Assembly (NCBI GenBank): GCA_023435025.1
Contig: JAEYSE010000063.1
Span: forward strand, 1 to 20,196
Length of the DNA: 20,196 nucleotides
Source: Bacillota bacterium
GTDB lineage: Bacteria; Bacillota; Clostridia; Christensenellales; CAG-138
Direction of reading: 5' to 3'
Shown piece after piece: positions 1 to 8,595 of the stretch; position 1 is the first letter of the stretch; each line of letters begins with the position of its first letter. Under the pieces are notes generated by a model that had not been told where the DNA came from, searched no databases, and saw only the letters and a program-made list of their open reading frames with translations. A program made the translations under genes and the position numbers.

Positions 1-3000
1 TACCAGCGTAAACGTCTGCCCGGCATATTGGCGGGTTAGGTCGAACGTGAGGTACATGGCGCTGCCGGTGGACGATCTGCCGCTTTTGAGGGAAATATCG
101 TACACGCGGAGGATATCCCCGCTATTGGCCAGCTTGAGCATGGCGTTGTAGTTGCTGCCGCTCGTGATGACCTCTGTTACCAAAATATCGTTACCACTAA
201 GGCCGCTGCCGCTCAGCCAAATGGTGGCGCTTGTTTTTCTTGGGTCGTTATACACGGTGGTATCCGCGGGTCGGCTGGTTCCGCCGCCGGAGGCGGGCCT
301 GTTCTGCGCCCAAACAGGGTATAGGGTAATGGCCGTGTTATCGGTATAGCTGCTGCCCAATTCAAAGGCTTTTGTGCCGTCGCCGGTAATTGCCCAGCCC
401 GTTTGCGTATAACCATCGCGCGTAAAGAGCGCCCCGCGTAGCGTTAGGCCAATGCCGTGCGTCTTGGCATCCGTGGTATCGCTGCCCGTACCGTTTGCGC
501 CGGGGCGGTAGGTTACGGTGTAGGTGTTGGGCGTCCAAACGGGGTAAAGGTCGATCGCTACGTTATTGGTATAGCTGCCGCCAAGCTCATAGGCTTTTGT
601 GTCGCCATCGCTAGTTGCCCAGCCCGTTTGCGTATAGCCGTCGCGGGTAAAGGTAGCACCTCTTAACGTTAAGGCAACATCGAGGGTTTTACTATCCGTG
701 ACTTCGCTGCCTGTACCGTTTGCGCCGGGGTGGTAGGTCACGCTGCAGGCAGGCTGGATTTCCAAATAGGTATCGCTGGAGTTCCAACCATACGGCCCCA
801 CGGCAAATGCTCCTTCGTCTGATGTGCGCCATTGGTAGCTTGTTGTATCTTCCGGCAAAGCAGGAGCATTGCTCAGGGCCTGCGTGCCGCTCTTAACGGT
901 TAACGCACCGACGGGGTCGATCGTGATTTGATCGCAGCAGATTGCCTCGCCGAGGTCGCTATCCAGGTTCTCAATCGTGCCGCCTTTGAGGGTCACGGTG
1001 CCGCTGTCGTTGACAATCGCACAATATTCGCTGCCCTTTATTGTGCCGCCCGATACGATTATTTTGCCGGTGCTTGTGCTTGATATTCCCGTTTCGCCTG
1101 TTATTGAGCCATCGAGAACGAGCACCTTGCCTATGCCGTCGTTTTTGATTGCGAAAGATTGAGATGGGCTGCCGACAGTACCTCCGTTTATTTCAAGCAC
1201 GACGTCGTTGGCCGTGGCCACAGCACCCGCTATGTAGAAGGACGCAACGTTATCGGCGGATATTTCGGCCTTGCCGTTGACAATGATCTTGCCTTTGCCG
1301 CTGCTTTGAACCACAGCGCCATTGTCTGAAAGTGCATCATCTTTCGTTATCTTGCCGCCGCCGATGCTGTCGGTAATGGTCAGCACGCCGCCGCCGCTGT
1401 AGCTTATGGTGTTGCTGTCCGCGCTGTTGCTGCCGCCGCTTAGCGTCTTGCCGTTTATGTCAAGGGTGAAGTAGCGGGTGAATTCGCCAGGAATAGCAAT
1501 CTTCTCTGTGGTATCCTTTAGAAGCGTAATGGTCTGGTCATCCGCAACCGCGTCTATCGCCGCTTGTACCGTGGCGTAGCCCGTGCTGCCGATTTTTGCA
1601 ACTGCAGGCACAAACTCAAGGTATTTGTAGGCGGTGATATTATTAGATTGATATGTCTCAACACCGTCTGTGCCGTTTACATTCGTAGCGGCTGTTTTTA
1701 CAACGGTATCGGTCAAGCTCGGGGCATTGGTCATTGCCATACCGGGGCCCTTGATGGTAATAGGCGAATCGCTTTTCATAGATACACTTGCGCTTGGCGC
1801 ATAAATCGCGTTGCCAGTGGTGCCTGTAGAGGTATTCTCCACCGTGCCTCCGGTGATTTCAAGCGTGCCGCCAGTCACATATATCGTGCCCGCTGTGGAA
1901 CTACTATACGCACTGGTGACCACCGACGTACCGCCGATGGTGAATTTACCTTTGCCGTTGTGATAAATCGCACCATACATTTGGGATTTGCCTTCCACCC
2001 GGGCGTCGGTCACGCTCAAGCTGCCGGTGCCATAATTGAAAATCGTCCAGAAGCTGGTGCTGGTTAGTTCGCCGCCGGTCACGCTTACATTGGCAGTGCT
2101 ATATTGGGAGCAGCGAATCGCACAGGATTTGCCGATTATTTCGCCGCCGGTCACGCTTATGCTTCCTTTGCCTTGGCTTTCAATCGCATAATCACCGGTG
2201 GCGATTACTTTACCACCGGTCACGCTCACGGTGCCGGTGCTGTATTCGGGGAAGAAAATCGCATTGTAACCACTTACTTCACCGCCGCCGCCAATGCTCA
2301 CGCTGCCGCTGCCATCGTTGTAAATCGCATTCGAACTAAAATAATTATTGTTTTTCACGGTGCCGCCGGTCATGCTCACGGTTCCCTTGTTGAAAATCAC
2401 AATGCTTTTATCGCTGCTTACTTCGCCGTCAGTCACGTTCACGGTGCCACTTTTGTTGTAAATCGCATAACTGCCGCCGGTTACTACGCCGCCGTTCACA
2501 CTAACGGTGCCGCCGCCCATGTTGTTAATCGCATATGAGAAACTATAATCACTCGTTCTTACCACCTTGCCGCCGTTAACGGTTACATTGCCAGCGGTAA
2601 CGGCAATCGTGTGCACGTACGTTGAATTATACAGATTTTCCACCGTGCCGCTGGCAACAACAAGGCTGCCGCCATTGACATTGATCGTGCCGATATCTTT
2701 ATTGCCTATCGCACTGGTGACCTTGCCGTTTTTGGCAGCGCTGCTATCTGCAATGGTCAGTGTGCCGCTGTTGAGTGTGATGACGCCGCTGCTGCTGCCG
2801 CTTATTGTGCAGCCGTTTAGGTCGAGGGTGGTGGTACCTTGCGTGAAGGTCACGGTAGCGGTTAAATCCGACAGGAGTTGAATATACGCCGCGCCGCCGT
2901 TTAAACCGTTTGCGTAGGTAACGGCATCGGCGAGGGTGCCGCTGCCTGCCCACTCAACAGGCTTCGTACCATCTGCGGCCGCCACGCCCCATTGGGCTTC

Positions 3001-3084
3001 ATACGATTCCGCCATAGCCGAAACCGGCAGCAAAGCAAATGCCATGCACAGGACAAGCAGCACACTTAAAAACCATTTTTTCAT
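1..3084 (-). CDS. Secreted beta-helix / InlB B-repeat surface protein, C-terminus beyond window
   Basis: An uninterrupted frame of 1028 codons runs from ATG at 3084 to the left edge with no stop, so the gene is partial at its 3' end. GGAGAG lies about 6 nt before the ATG. Residues 1-25 form a signal peptide ending in AMA. Residues ~60-460 and ~540-760 are short degenerate units of the type G-x-V-S-V-x-G-G-x-V, ending in A-I-Y-N or A-I-x-x; this periodicity is typical of right-handed parallel beta-helices. Around 495-525 there is an 'IGSTGYATVQAAIDA' module common in Bacillota surface proteins. Two InlB B-type repeats (Flg_new family) lie at ~782-852 and ~855-926, each with YxPGANGTGS, GYTQTGW and LYPVW. 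The likely role is a cell-surface or secreted adhesin-like protein; the ligand is unknown. A sorting signal, if any, would be in the missing C-terminus. It has its own LytTR-type promoter (3172-3241). Confidence 0.9.
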   Translation of the reverse strand, partial: MKKWFLSVLLVLCMAFALLPVSAMAESYEAQWGVAAADGTKPVEWAGSGTLADAVTYANGLNGGAAYIQLLSDLTATVTFTQGTTTLDLNGCTISGSSSGVITLNSGTLTIADSSAAKNGKVTSAIGNKDIGTINVNGGSLVVASGTVENLYNSTYVHTIAVTAGNVTVNGGKVVRTSDYSFSYAINNMGGGTVSVNGGVVTGGSYAIYNKSGTVNVTDGEVSSDKSIVIFNKGTVSMTGGTVKNNNYFSSNAIYNDGSGSVSIGGGGEVSGYNAIFFPEYSTGTVSVTGGKVIATGDYAIESQGKGSISVTGGEIIGKSCAIRCSQYSTANVSVTGGELTSTSFWTIFNYGTGSLSVTDARVEGKSQMYGAIYHNGKGKFTIGGTSVVTSAYSSSTAGTIYVTGGTLEITGGTVENTSTGTTGNAIYAPSASVSMKSDSPITIKGPGMAMTNAPSLTDTVVKTAATNVNGTDGVETYQSNNITAYKYLEFVPAVAKIGSTGYATVQAAIDAVADDQTITLLKDTTEKIAIPGEFTRYFTLDINGKTLSGGSNSADSNTISYSGGGVLTITDSIGGGKITKDDALSDNGAVVQSSGKGKIIVNGKAEISADNVASFYIAGAVATANDVVLEINGGTVGSPSQSFAIKNDGIGKVLVLDGSITGETGISSTSTGKIIVSGGTIKGSEYCAIVNDSGTVTLKGGTIENLDSDLGEAICCDQITIDPVGALTVKSGTQALSNAPALPEDTTSYQWRTSDEGAFAVGPYGWNSSDTYLEIQPACSVTYHPGANGTGSEVTDSKTLDVALTLRGATFTRDGYTQTGWATSDGDTKAYELGGSYTNNVAIDLYPVWTPNTYTVTYRPGANGTGSDTTDAKTHGIGLTLRGALFTRDGYTQTGWAITGDGTKAFELGSSYTDNTAITLYPVWAQNRPASGGGTSRPADTTVYNDPRKTSATIWLSGSGLSGNDILVTEVITSGSNYNAMLKLANSGDILRVYDISLKSGRSSTGSAMYLTFDLTRQYAGQTFTLV

Positions 3085-3118
3085 GTTTTCTCTCCGTTTC
3101 GGTATCAAAATCAGGGTT

Positions 3119-3155
3119 TGTCCACTGTTTTGCAGAGTCATTCCATCTGTGGACA
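3119..3155 (-). other. Possible 5'UTR stem-loop of the surface-protein mRNA
   Basis: TGTCCAC (3119-3125) can pair with GTGGACA (3149-3155) across a 23-nt loop. It falls between the predicted transcription start (about 3165) and the ribosome site. The stem is short and the loop long, so it could be chance. Confidence 0.25.
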
Positions 3156-3171
3156 GAATCCGTTATGTTAC

Positions 3172-3241
3172 AGAATAGCAGTTTATAGCCGCTTAAAACC
3201 GCTTTGTGCGCGAACGGTAGTAGTTTTTGTTGTAAACGGTA
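3172..3241 (-). promoter_or_regulatory. LytTR-type direct-repeat site and promoter of the surface-protein gene
   Basis: On the minus strand two 9-bp units, ACCGTTTAC (3232-3240) and ACCGTTCGC (3210-3218), are separated by 13 bp (period 22 bp). This matches the published pattern of LytTR regulator sites: two roughly 9-bp direct repeats with an inner GTT and a 12-13 bp spacer. A -10-like TATTCT lies at 3172-3177, and at 17 bp spacing the -35 position holds only GGTTTT. The upstream site plus weak -35 suggests an activator-dependent promoter. The whole block recurs at 9625-9693. Confidence 0.75.
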
Positions 3242-3263
3242 GAAAGGAGAGATGCGTTTGTAT

Positions 3264-3316
3264 CCTAACACAAACGGCCCCCGCGCATATAACGCGCGAG
3301 GGCGGTTTGTGTTAGG
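3264..3316 (-). terminator. Long hairpin terminator at the end of the six-gene operon
   Basis: A 25-bp stem (3264-3288 with 3292-3316) has a 3-nt loop, one mismatch and one wobble-type mismatch. A GC-rich core is flanked by CAAAC/GTTTG arms, so a GTTTGTGTT tract follows the GC core in either direction. It is about 100 bp past the stop of the last operon gene and just upstream of the next promoter, consistent with an (arguably bidirectional) terminator. The T tract is interrupted, so strength is uncertain. Confidence 0.7.
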
Positions 3317-3415
3317 CAGGGATCATTCTCCCATTACAAACGCTTCGTTGCTAAAGGATACTTCAAAAGCTGGCCGATGCCGTTCATGTTTTGGTTCTTA
3401 TCGCCTTTGCTTTTC

Positions 3416-4216
3416 TTAAATCCCAAGCAGTTGTTTTTTCTTTGCGTCAAACTCTTCTTGAGTGATAACGCCCGCGTCCATCAAGCTTTTGTACTTTATG
3501 ATATCGTCTGCGGTACGCTCTGCAGACGGAGCGGCGGGCGCTTGCGAAGCGGAAGCGCTGCCCGCCATGGCGGCCACCACGTCGCACACGGCGTTGACGC
3601 GCGCAAGCTCTATGGAAAGCTTTCGCGCAAACTCAAGCTCGTCGCTGCCGAATACGTGCTCGTCCATAAGCTCGTATTTCTTAACGTAAGGGTCGTCCAG
3701 TTGCAGCATGACCTTTACGTTTTCGGACTTGCTTTGCCGTTGCTTGTCTTCATTGCGGTCAAAGGCGTTTGCAAGCGCGCCCAATGTGCCCAGTACCCCA
3801 AGCTGTGGCGCTTGATACGGCGTGCGGGACATACCCTTACCCCAATGCTCCACCACATTCCAGCCTATGGAAACCTCAAAGCCCGTGATGGAATCGAAGG
3901 AAAATATGGGCGGGTTGTCATCCGACCACTTCTTTAAATAAAAGCAGCGGTTTGCATCGTCTATAAGCATACTGCGGCCGCAATCAACGGTGCGGGTGGG
4001 GTGAAAGTTTTCGACCCGCTCCTTATTTTCCGCACGGCAGCGCAGGTGCTCCTTTAGGTCGTCCATCGTCCAGCTTTTTCGCACGTCAGAGTCCGCCAAA
4101 ATTTGTACCGCGCAATCCCCACAAATCGGCTCACCCTGAATTTTAGTCGCCAACAGCTTGGGCGTGGGTTTGCCGCAAACAGGGCAGGGCTTATCCTCAT
4201 TTGAAAAAAGTCCCAT
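3416..4216 (-). CDS. DUF4428 zinc-finger / SHOCT-domain protein
   Basis: A 266-residue protein with no signal peptide or membrane segment, so probably cytoplasmic. Residues 11-35 contain CPVC and CGDC (Cys11, 14, 32, 35), the zinc-ribbon type of DUF4428. The middle (~85-215) resembles proteins that follow this domain but has no motif I can assign. The last ~30 residues (IIKYKSLMDAGVITQEEF, then KKK and LLG near the end) are a clear SHOCT motif, a short C-terminal oligomerisation-type domain. AGGAGG (4225-4230) sits 8 nt before the ATG. It is the last gene of the operon, 17 bp after the DUF2207 gene. The biochemical function is unknown; the domain pairing is common in Clostridia. Confidence 0.85.
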   Translation of the reverse strand: MGLFSNEDKPCPVCGKPTPKLLATKIQGEPICGDCAVQILADSDVRKSWTMDDLKEHLRCRAENKERVENFHPTRTVDCGRSMLIDDANRCFYLKKWSDDNPPIFSFDSITGFEVSIGWNVVEHWGKGMSRTPYQAPQLGVLGTLGALANAFDRNEDKQRQSKSENVKVMLQLDDPYVKKYELMDEHVFGSDELEFARKLSIELARVNAVCDVVAAMAGSASASQAPAAPSAERTADDIIKYKSLMDAGVITQEEFDAKKKQLLGI

Positions 4217-4233
4217 CGTCCCATCCTCCTAAT

Positions 4234-5880
4234 CTATCGTGTTCCGCCGCCGCTGCCGCCGCCGGAGAAACCGCCGCCCCCACCCAGGGAGCTGCTCCCT
4301 CCGCCGCCCGATGACCGCGCCGCCTCAGCGCTTTTTGCGGCCTGATAGGTAACGTGGTGATAGCGGTAGGCGATATAGTAAGTGGCTTCCATACTTCCTG
4401 CGTAGGGGCTCGTATTCGCCGGGTAGAGTTTACGAAGCTCCGCCATCACCTTGTCTCCAATGCCGAAAAGCGCAGCGTAGGTAAGGCAATCTTGCCAAAT
4501 GAGCGCCTCGTTTACTCCGCGCTCGGCGATGAGAGAAAAGTCTAACAGATACTTTTTGTAGCCGATGATCTGCATGAAAAGGGTCATGCCCAGCTCGGTA
4601 AGCCCCTCGAGGGTGCTTTGCGAACGGGATTTATAGCAACCTATGCCGATGAGCGTCTCATCGCCGTCCCGCTTGGCCTCCTCGATCACATTGAGAAGGG
4701 CGGTATAGTTGGTTTTGCAGTAGAGTTCAAGCTCATTTTCCTGCAAGATACCGTCGCTTCCCGCCGCTTGTGTCAGTAGGGCATAGAGCGTGCGTACGGC
4801 GGGGCCTCCTTGAACGGGCGGCTTGGAAAGCCTTAAGGAAACGCTTTTCTTTTCCTTGCCCATGAACCCCGCTTCCACATCGGTTAGCGGCGTAAGGCAG
4901 CCCTGCGCCAAAAGCCGCGTAAGCGCGGCGGCGATAAGGTTTCCATCGTCGTTTGCCTGATAGAAGCGTCTTGCCAAAACAAAGGACGCCTCCAAATTGC
5001 CGCCGATGGGCGCTGCCCTCCAATAGTCCGCCGTTTTTGCAAGCGCATTTACCCTGCGCCCTTCCTCGCCGCCCTTCCAAACAAGTGCGGCAAGCCCTAT
5101 GGCTATGGCTGATAGCACAACGAGCCATATCCCGCTGTCATCGTCGCTTTCATAGTCGCTGCCCTCGAAGGCGCGCTCCTTTATTGCTTCAAAGGTGCCG
5201 TCCGCCGTTCTTGATGGCGTAAGAAGGCCCTTCTCCAGTTGGAGCATGAGGATCACACTGTTGTCCTCGGTGAGCAGCTCTTCCGTATAGGCTAGCACTT
5301 CGCCCTCTGTAAAGCTTGCCTGGCCGTCAAAGCCAAATGCCCAAACCGCGGCGTTTTCCTCCGTAAGAGAGCCGTTCTTAAGCGCAACGCGCACCGAAAC
5401 CTCTGTGGGGCCGGTGTTCATGCCGCTTGGCACGAATTGAAAGAGGAAGCCATCATAATCGTCATAAGCCGTAGCAAGGCCCTCTAGGCGGTATTCCACG
5501 GCATAGCGGTTTTCCCCGTACTCCGAAATGCCCCAGCAGACCTCGTACCCGCCGTCCACTTTGTTTAAACCGCACTTATGGGCTTTCTCCTCAAAGGACG
5601 CTTCCGTATCCCACGCGTCAAGCACGGCATACTCCCCGCTTCCATCTGCCACGCGCAAAGCGGAAAGCTCCATGTCTTTAAGGTTCGTTACGGGAAAATA
5701 GCACTCGGTACCCTCGTCAAAGACGCCGGTCCATACTTGCTGCACGTAGGCCGAGCCGTCTGCTTCCAATAAAACTTCCACCGTGATATCGCTTACCTGA
5801 TTTGCTGCAGAAGCAAAGGACGGGAACGCCATGCAGAGTATCGCTGCCGCCAGCAACGTTAAAAACCGTATTTTTCCCAT
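4234..5880 (-). CDS. DUF2207 family membrane protein with Gly-rich tail
   Basis: A 548-residue protein. It has a signal peptide (1-25, ending in ASA) and an extracytoplasmic beta-rich DUF2207 domain (~28-215). One hydrophobic segment (~250-269) follows an acidic stretch, and a basic region then leads into a cytoplasmic domain (~280-520). The tail is very rich in glycine (GGGG, FSGGGSGGG), a hallmark of DUF2207/YciQ-like proteins. The start lies 4 bp after the lemA stop, so translation is probably coupled; the ribosome site is weak (GAAG). LemA and DUF2207 genes are paired in many bacteria and thought to act together at the envelope, but the molecular role is not established. Confidence 0.88.
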   Translation of the reverse strand: MGKIRFLTLLAAAILCMAFPSFASAANQVSDITVEVLLEADGSAYVQQVWTGVFDEGTECYFPVTNLKDMELSALRVADGSGEYAVLDAWDTEASFEEKAHKCGLNKVDGGYEVCWGISEYGENRYAVEYRLEGLATAYDDYDGFLFQFVPSGMNTGPTEVSVRVALKNGSLTEENAAVWAFGFDGQASFTEGEVLAYTEELLTEDNSVILMLQLEKGLLTPSRTADGTFEAIKERAFEGSDYESDDDSGIWLVVLSAIAIGLAALVWKGGEEGRRVNALAKTADYWRAAPIGGNLEASFVLARRFYQANDDGNLIAAALTRLLAQGCLTPLTDVEAGFMGKEKKSVSLRLSKPPVQGGPAVRTLYALLTQAAGSDGILQENELELYCKTNYTALLNVIEEAKRDGDETLIGIGCYKSRSQSTLEGLTELGMTLFMQIIGYKKYLLDFSLIAERGVNEALIWQDCLTYAALFGIGDKVMAELRKLYPANTSPYAGSMEATYYIAYRYHHVTYQAAKSAEAARSSGGGGSSSLGGGGGFSGGGSGGGTR

Positions 5881-5884
5881 AACG

Positions 5885-6436
5885 TTACTTCATAGAGGGC
5901 ATGGCGGCCTTGGTTTCGTTTGCCTCCAGATAATCGCGCTTTACAAAGCCCATCATGCCCGCGATGAGGCTTGTGGGGAACATGCGAATGTCGCGGTTGA
6001 GCTTGGTCACGCTGTCGTTGTAGATCAAGCGGCTTTGGCGCACCATGCCCTCGTATTGGTTGACGCTCTCCATGGTCTTGGCATAGCTCTGATCGGCCTT
6101 GAGCGTAGGATACTGTTCGGCTACAGCCATAACGCGGCTCATAGCGCCGATCAAGAGATTATCCTGCTCCGCTGCCTCCGCAGGCGAGCTTTTCGCGTTG
6201 ACTGGCCGCCTGGCTTTGATTGTTTCCGATAAGGTCTTGTACTCATGTTCGGCGTAACCTTTGGTGAGATCGAGCAGCGCCGAAAGCGCGTCCCACCGGC
6301 TGGAGAGTTGTACGCCGATTTGGCTCATGGCGTTGTTGATGTTCTCATCCAGCATGGTAAGCGTTCGCTGGGTAGAGATAAACCACATTACCAGCACGAG
6401 GATGACCGCCGCTAGGATAATCAAGAAAATCGTCAT
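5885..6436 (-). CDS. lemA: LemA family protein
   Basis: The protein has 183 residues from the ATG at 6436. This start is chosen because GGAGG (6444-6448) is 7 nt away; the in-frame ATG at 6442 would be only about 1 nt from it. The N-terminal hydrophobic helix (~2-20) anchors the protein. The rest is helical with LemA signatures: 'LDENINNAMSQIGVQL', 'RWDALSALLDLTKGYAEHE', 'LIYNDSVTKLNRDIRMFP' and 'GFVKRDYLEANE'. Length is normal for the family. LemA proteins are membrane-anchored helical-bundle proteins of unclear function, usually next to DUF2207 or TPM-domain genes, as here. It sits between the clostripain-like protease gene and the DUF2207 gene. Confidence 0.95.
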   Translation of the reverse strand: MTIFLIILAAVILVLVMWFISTQRTLTMLDENINNAMSQIGVQLSSRWDALSALLDLTKGYAEHEYKTLSETIKARRPVNAKSSPAEAAEQDNLLIGAMSRVMAVAEQYPTLKADQSYAKTMESVNQYEGMVRQSRLIYNDSVTKLNRDIRMFPTSLIAGMMGFVKRDYLEANETKAAMPSMK

Positions 6437-6461
6437 AATCATGCCTCCATTGCTTTTACTT

Positions 6462-6492
6462 GCCCTCCGACAACGAAATGCCGCCGGAGGGC
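6462..6492 (-). other. Intercistronic hairpin between protease and lemA genes
   Basis: GCCCTCCG (6462-6469) pairs with CGGAGGGC (6485-6492), an 8-bp GC-rich stem. In the direction of the operon it is followed by AAGTAAAAG, not a T tract, so it is not a typical terminator for the operon. In the plus direction it is followed by seven T (6495-6501) and could stop antisense transcripts. An mRNA processing or stability role is inference. Confidence 0.5.
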
Positions 6493-6499
6493 CATTTTT

Positions 6500-8527
6500 T
6501 TACGATTCTAACATTTCTACGGAGATCTCTCCGTTTACGGAGGTGAGCACCGCGAAATCGCTTTGATAAATATTGCCGAAGATATCCGTGATTTCATATT
6601 GATAATAGTAAACGCCGTCAAAGAGGATGGCTTCCTCTGCTATGACAGACCCCGCAACGGTAAAGCCGCCGCCTACGAAGGAAGCGTCCTCGCCGGTGGT
6701 CAGATCATAGGCCTCAAATACGAATTCCACCAAATCGCCATCCTGCAGCTTTCTTACCTCACGGCTGCTCATGCCGGTTTCGCTGTCTATGCCATCCCAA
6801 GTACCGATAACCTCGTACTCGGCGGTATCGCGGTGGTAGAGCAAGCGCAAATTGGTGGGATTGCCGTTGACCTGCACGGGTACGGTGTAGAGGATATAGT
6901 CGTCGGTAAAGCCAAGCGCCACCATCATGCAGAGATTATCGTTGATGATCGTCCACACATTGCGGTAGTTGTCAGAGAACTGGGTTCCCTCATCGTTCTC
7001 GTTGATGTCAAAATCGCTGCCAAGATACCAAAGGGAATTGCTTTCATCATCCTGATAATAGAGGTTGAAAGCCACTGTGCTCACGATGTCCGCCCCCTCG
7101 GTCAGGTCGAGGAGTATGGAACCTTCCTCGGTCAGCGCGGTGGTGAACGAGAGCGTGAACTCATCGCTATTGAGCGCTTGCGCGGCTTCAACATCCTCCA
7201 AAGAAGTCTGCTCCGCGGCGGATGCTTCCTCACCCGTCGGGTATACGGGCTCAAAAATCACCACGCCTTCGGGAACCTTCCAATCGTACAGCCCTTCCAA
7301 GAAGCGCAAATACTCGCCGCTGGTAGCCGACAATGTGGCGTATTGATCCAACTCTCCCGGCGTTAAGGCCAAAGGCACATAAACGGACAGACCGTTGCTC
7401 TTTTGCCGTCCCTCGCCAGCAACATGATAGGGTACTGCCGCAAATAGGGCATCGAGAAGCGCATCCCCGGTATCGCTCAGTACACCCTCGGCGCAAAGCG
7501 TCAGGTCGCCCAAGTCGACCATGTTGGTGTACCCCTCGCTGTCGTTGTTGCCGCCGTAATTTTCCGCCCTCACGATCGCCTGCGTCAAAGGCTGTAGCTT
7601 TTCCGTAGCGGAGGTAAAGCCTTTCATTTCAGCTGCCATCGCGTCAAAAGCTGAGGTAAGCGCGGGAATTTTAGACAGGTCGGTAACGGCCAATGTCGCA
7701 AGACTCTCGGTGCCGCCCGCGGCGCATTTTGCATAGAAGCTGTCGCAGATGGTCGTGCCTACGGCAAGGCCATCCGCGGTTGAATCCGCCACAAGGGCGT
7801 TGAGCCAAGCGGTGTAATCCCAGCCGGTGCCGGGTTCAAGCTCTTGGGAGGCCACCATGTAGCGCGCATAGGGCGTTAAGGCCGCCGCTGTTTCCATGGT
7901 GGACATGAGGCAGGCGTCAAAGCCCACCAGCTCAAACTGCACGCCAGCCATGGACAAGGCTTCGGAGAGTTCCTTCAGGTTGAGCATATCGCCGCCATGC
8001 AGTTCGTCTGCCGCGATGCCCGCTACGCTGCCGCCGCCATGATTCCACATGAGGCACATATACTTGTCTGCCGGGTAGGTTTCAACGCCCCATTTGAGGA
8101 AGTCTCCCAGCGTTTGCGCCTCGCCCATGTTGGCGAGGGGCAGACTGTCCACCAACTCGATGTTTTCGGGAACCACTTTCCAGCGTTGCGTTAAGCCCGG
8201 GTCGATTCCTTCGATGGCCCATTGCTGCGTACCACCCGTCTCAAAGATAACGTTCACCTTGTCCGATTGGGCGGCGAGTGCCATTTCCTGCACATTGATC
8301 GAAGCATAGCCGCCATTGGTTTCCAAATCCGTGCCGCACAGATACACAAGTATCGTCCATGTATCGCCGCCGGGGTTGCTGAGTCTGATATTTTCAGCCT
8401 CTGCCGATGCTGTCTGAATAGGGGGTTCCACTACCTGGGCTGCGGGTGTTTCCGTGTTACCGCTGCAACCGGCAAAAAGAGCGAGCGCGAGTGCGCCGGC
8501 CAGCAAAAGAGATAAGAATTTTTTCAT
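6500..8527 (-). CDS. Clostripain-like (peptidase family C11) lipoprotein
   Basis: A 675-residue protein. The signal peptide ends in the lipobox LFAGC with Cys21, so it is predicted to be a membrane-anchored lipoprotein outside the cell. The peptidase C11 domain (~55-420) opens with 'WTILVYLCGTDLE', and the catalytic dyad is visible as His163 in LMWNHGGG and Cys206 in GFDACLMSTMETA. The spacing is like that of other C11 enzymes, which cleave after Arg/Lys. The C-terminal ~250 residues are beta-rich and acidic and may bind substrate or wall. AAGGAG lies about 14 nt before the ATG, unusually far, with a GC-rich hairpin just upstream. It is the third gene of the operon, after a lipoprotein and a four-helix membrane protein. 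Natural substrates cannot be inferred. Confidence 0.92.
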   Translation of the reverse strand: MKKFLSLLLAGALALALFAGCSGNTETPAAQVVEPPIQTASAEAENIRLSNPGGDTWTILVYLCGTDLETNGGYASINVQEMALAAQSDKVNVIFETGGTQQWAIEGIDPGLTQRWKVVPENIELVDSLPLANMGEAQTLGDFLKWGVETYPADKYMCLMWNHGGGSVAGIAADELHGGDMLNLKELSEALSMAGVQFELVGFDACLMSTMETAAALTPYARYMVASQELEPGTGWDYTAWLNALVADSTADGLAVGTTICDSFYAKCAAGGTESLATLAVTDLSKIPALTSAFDAMAAEMKGFTSATEKLQPLTQAIVRAENYGGNNDSEGYTNMVDLGDLTLCAEGVLSDTGDALLDALFAAVPYHVAGEGRQKSNGLSVYVPLALTPGELDQYATLSATSGEYLRFLEGLYDWKVPEGVVIFEPVYPTGEEASAAEQTSLEDVEAAQALNSDEFTLSFTTALTEEGSILLDLTEGADIVSTVAFNLYYQDDESNSLWYLGSDFDINENDEGTQFSDNYRNVWTIINDNLCMMVALGFTDDYILYTVPVQVNGNPTNLRLLYHRDTAEYEVIGTWDGIDSETGMSSREVRKLQDGDLVEFVFEAYDLTTGEDASFVGGGFTVAGSVIAEEAILFDGVYYYQYEITDIFGNIYQSDFAVLTSVNGEISVEMLES

Positions 8528-8555
8528 AATATGTACGCGATCTCCTTAATCCTGC

Positions 8556-8583
8556 GGCGGGCAGGCAAACATGCCTGCCCGCC
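8556..8583 (-). other. Intercistronic hairpin before the protease gene
   Basis: GGCGGGCAGGC (8556-8566) and GCCTGCCCGCC (8573-8583) form a perfect 11-bp stem with a 6-nt loop. It lies between the small lipoprotein stop and the ribosome site of the C11 protease gene. No T tract follows on either strand, so a processing, stability or attenuation role is more likely than full termination. Confidence 0.6.
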
Positions 8584-8595
8584 GTATCCGCTTAT

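Larger units (their letters stand above)
3085..3415. other. Intergenic region (331 bp): terminator plus regulated promoter
   Basis: This gap holds the promoter block at 3172-3241, a possible 5'UTR hairpin, and the hairpin terminator at 3264-3316 that separates the six-gene operon from the surface-protein gene. A 17-codon ORF at 3387-3334 (minus) has no convincing ribosome site. Nothing else was recognised. Confidence 0.7.

Noticed and set aside
2060..2560. CRISPR-like regular repeats
   Set aside because: The units are degenerate, vary in spacing and encode beta-helix rungs in an open frame; there are no unique spacers and no cas genes.
152..2881. Several plus-strand ORFs opposite the surface-protein gene (up to 167 codons)
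   Set aside because: They are shadows of the repetitive minus-strand frame, have no ribosome sites, and their apparent repeats only mirror the coding repeats.
3334..3387. 17-codon minus-strand ORF (MNGIGQLLKYPLATKRL) as a possible signal peptide gene for the kinase
   Set aside because: No ribosome site at a proper distance, far from the kinase, and no Agr-type or leader-type features.
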